This document shows, piece after piece, positions 63,989-64,000 of a stretch of 64,000 nucleotides of DNA. The notes beneath the pieces are model-generated. The model was given only the letters and a program-made list of their open reading frames with translations. It did no database searches and was not told where the DNA came from. The first letter of the stretch is position 1; every line of letters begins with the position of its first letter. Source of the DNA: Bacteroidota bacterium (GTDB lineage Bacteria > Bacteroidota > Bacteroidia > AKYH767-A > 2013-40CM-41-45). The stretch is taken from the NCBI GenBank assembly GCA_016711505.1, contig JADJSV010000011.1:14987-78986 (forward strand), given 5' to 3'. Both the position numbers and the translations under genes were made by a program.

Positions 63989-64000
63989 GGGGTAAAAGTA

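Noticed and set aside
1..64000. tRNA or rRNA genes
   Set aside because: No cloverleaf-like segment or rRNA motif was noticed in the gaps by eye; a covariance search would be needed to exclude them fully.

Overview
The window is chromosomal DNA from a member of the Bacteroidota. Evidence: seven secreted proteins end in type IX secretion (T9SS) type A sorting domains; several genes have Bacteroidota promoters with the -7 box TAnnTTTG (in the best cases preceded by TTG or TTTG at 19-20 bp); and the families DUF4292, DUF3109, B-type succinate dehydrogenase and the flippase-dut-nucleotidyltransferase-TPR-DUF4292-EnvC neighbourhood are typical of the phylum. A class I ribonucleotide reductase and a succinate dehydrogenase suggest aerobic respiration. 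No rRNA, tRNA, CRISPR array or prophage was found. I cannot name the genus.

Layout. 0-9.3 kb: end of acpP, DUF47/PiT phosphate transporter pair, purN with a large NtrY-like histidine kinase, a B12-binding mutase subunit, a crotonase, a Nudix hydrolase and acylphosphatase. 9.4-19.5 kb: envelope cluster (flippase, dUTPase, sugar nucleotidyltransferase, TPR lipoprotein, DUF4292 lipoprotein, EnvC-like protein, TatA), with an APS kinase fusion and a T9SS protein set into it. 19.6-32 kb: two small unknown genes, a pappalysin-like protease, several T9SS cargo proteins, an MltD-like transglycosylase, hflX with a cytochrome c, and an unknown beta-rich protein. 32-46 kb: tandem amidohydrolases, an M49 dipeptidyl peptidase, a GNAT, an outer-membrane-like protein, an M1 aminopeptidase and a large M36 metalloprotease. 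Four of these genes are broken by many small indels. 46-57 kb: nrdB-nrdA, a small secreted protein, a T9SS propeller-like protein with an in-frame stop, and a subtilisin-like T9SS protease. 57-64 kb: sdhCAB (sdhA frameshifted), a large palindrome array, an IS200/REP-associated transposase and a DUF3109 gene with a probable premature stop.

The most unusual content lies between the genes. Three tandem arrays (51 bp x 4, 50 bp x 8, about 73 bp x 10) are each headed by a short GC-rich palindrome with a 3-nt loop, and the largest abuts a Y1 (HUH) transposase gene, which looks like a REP/RAYT system. A second family, built from roughly helically phased CGCAGA words arranged as nested inverted repeats, occurs at eight or more intergenic sites. 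Two full copies have their interior segments in opposite orientation. One arm, followed by a 7-bp tandem repeat, forms part of the N-terminal coding region of the DUF4292 gene.

Data quality: the indel cluster at 35.4-41.7 kb, the sdhA frameshift and two in-frame TGA codons point to at least some uncorrected consensus errors, so the pseudogene calls are provisional.
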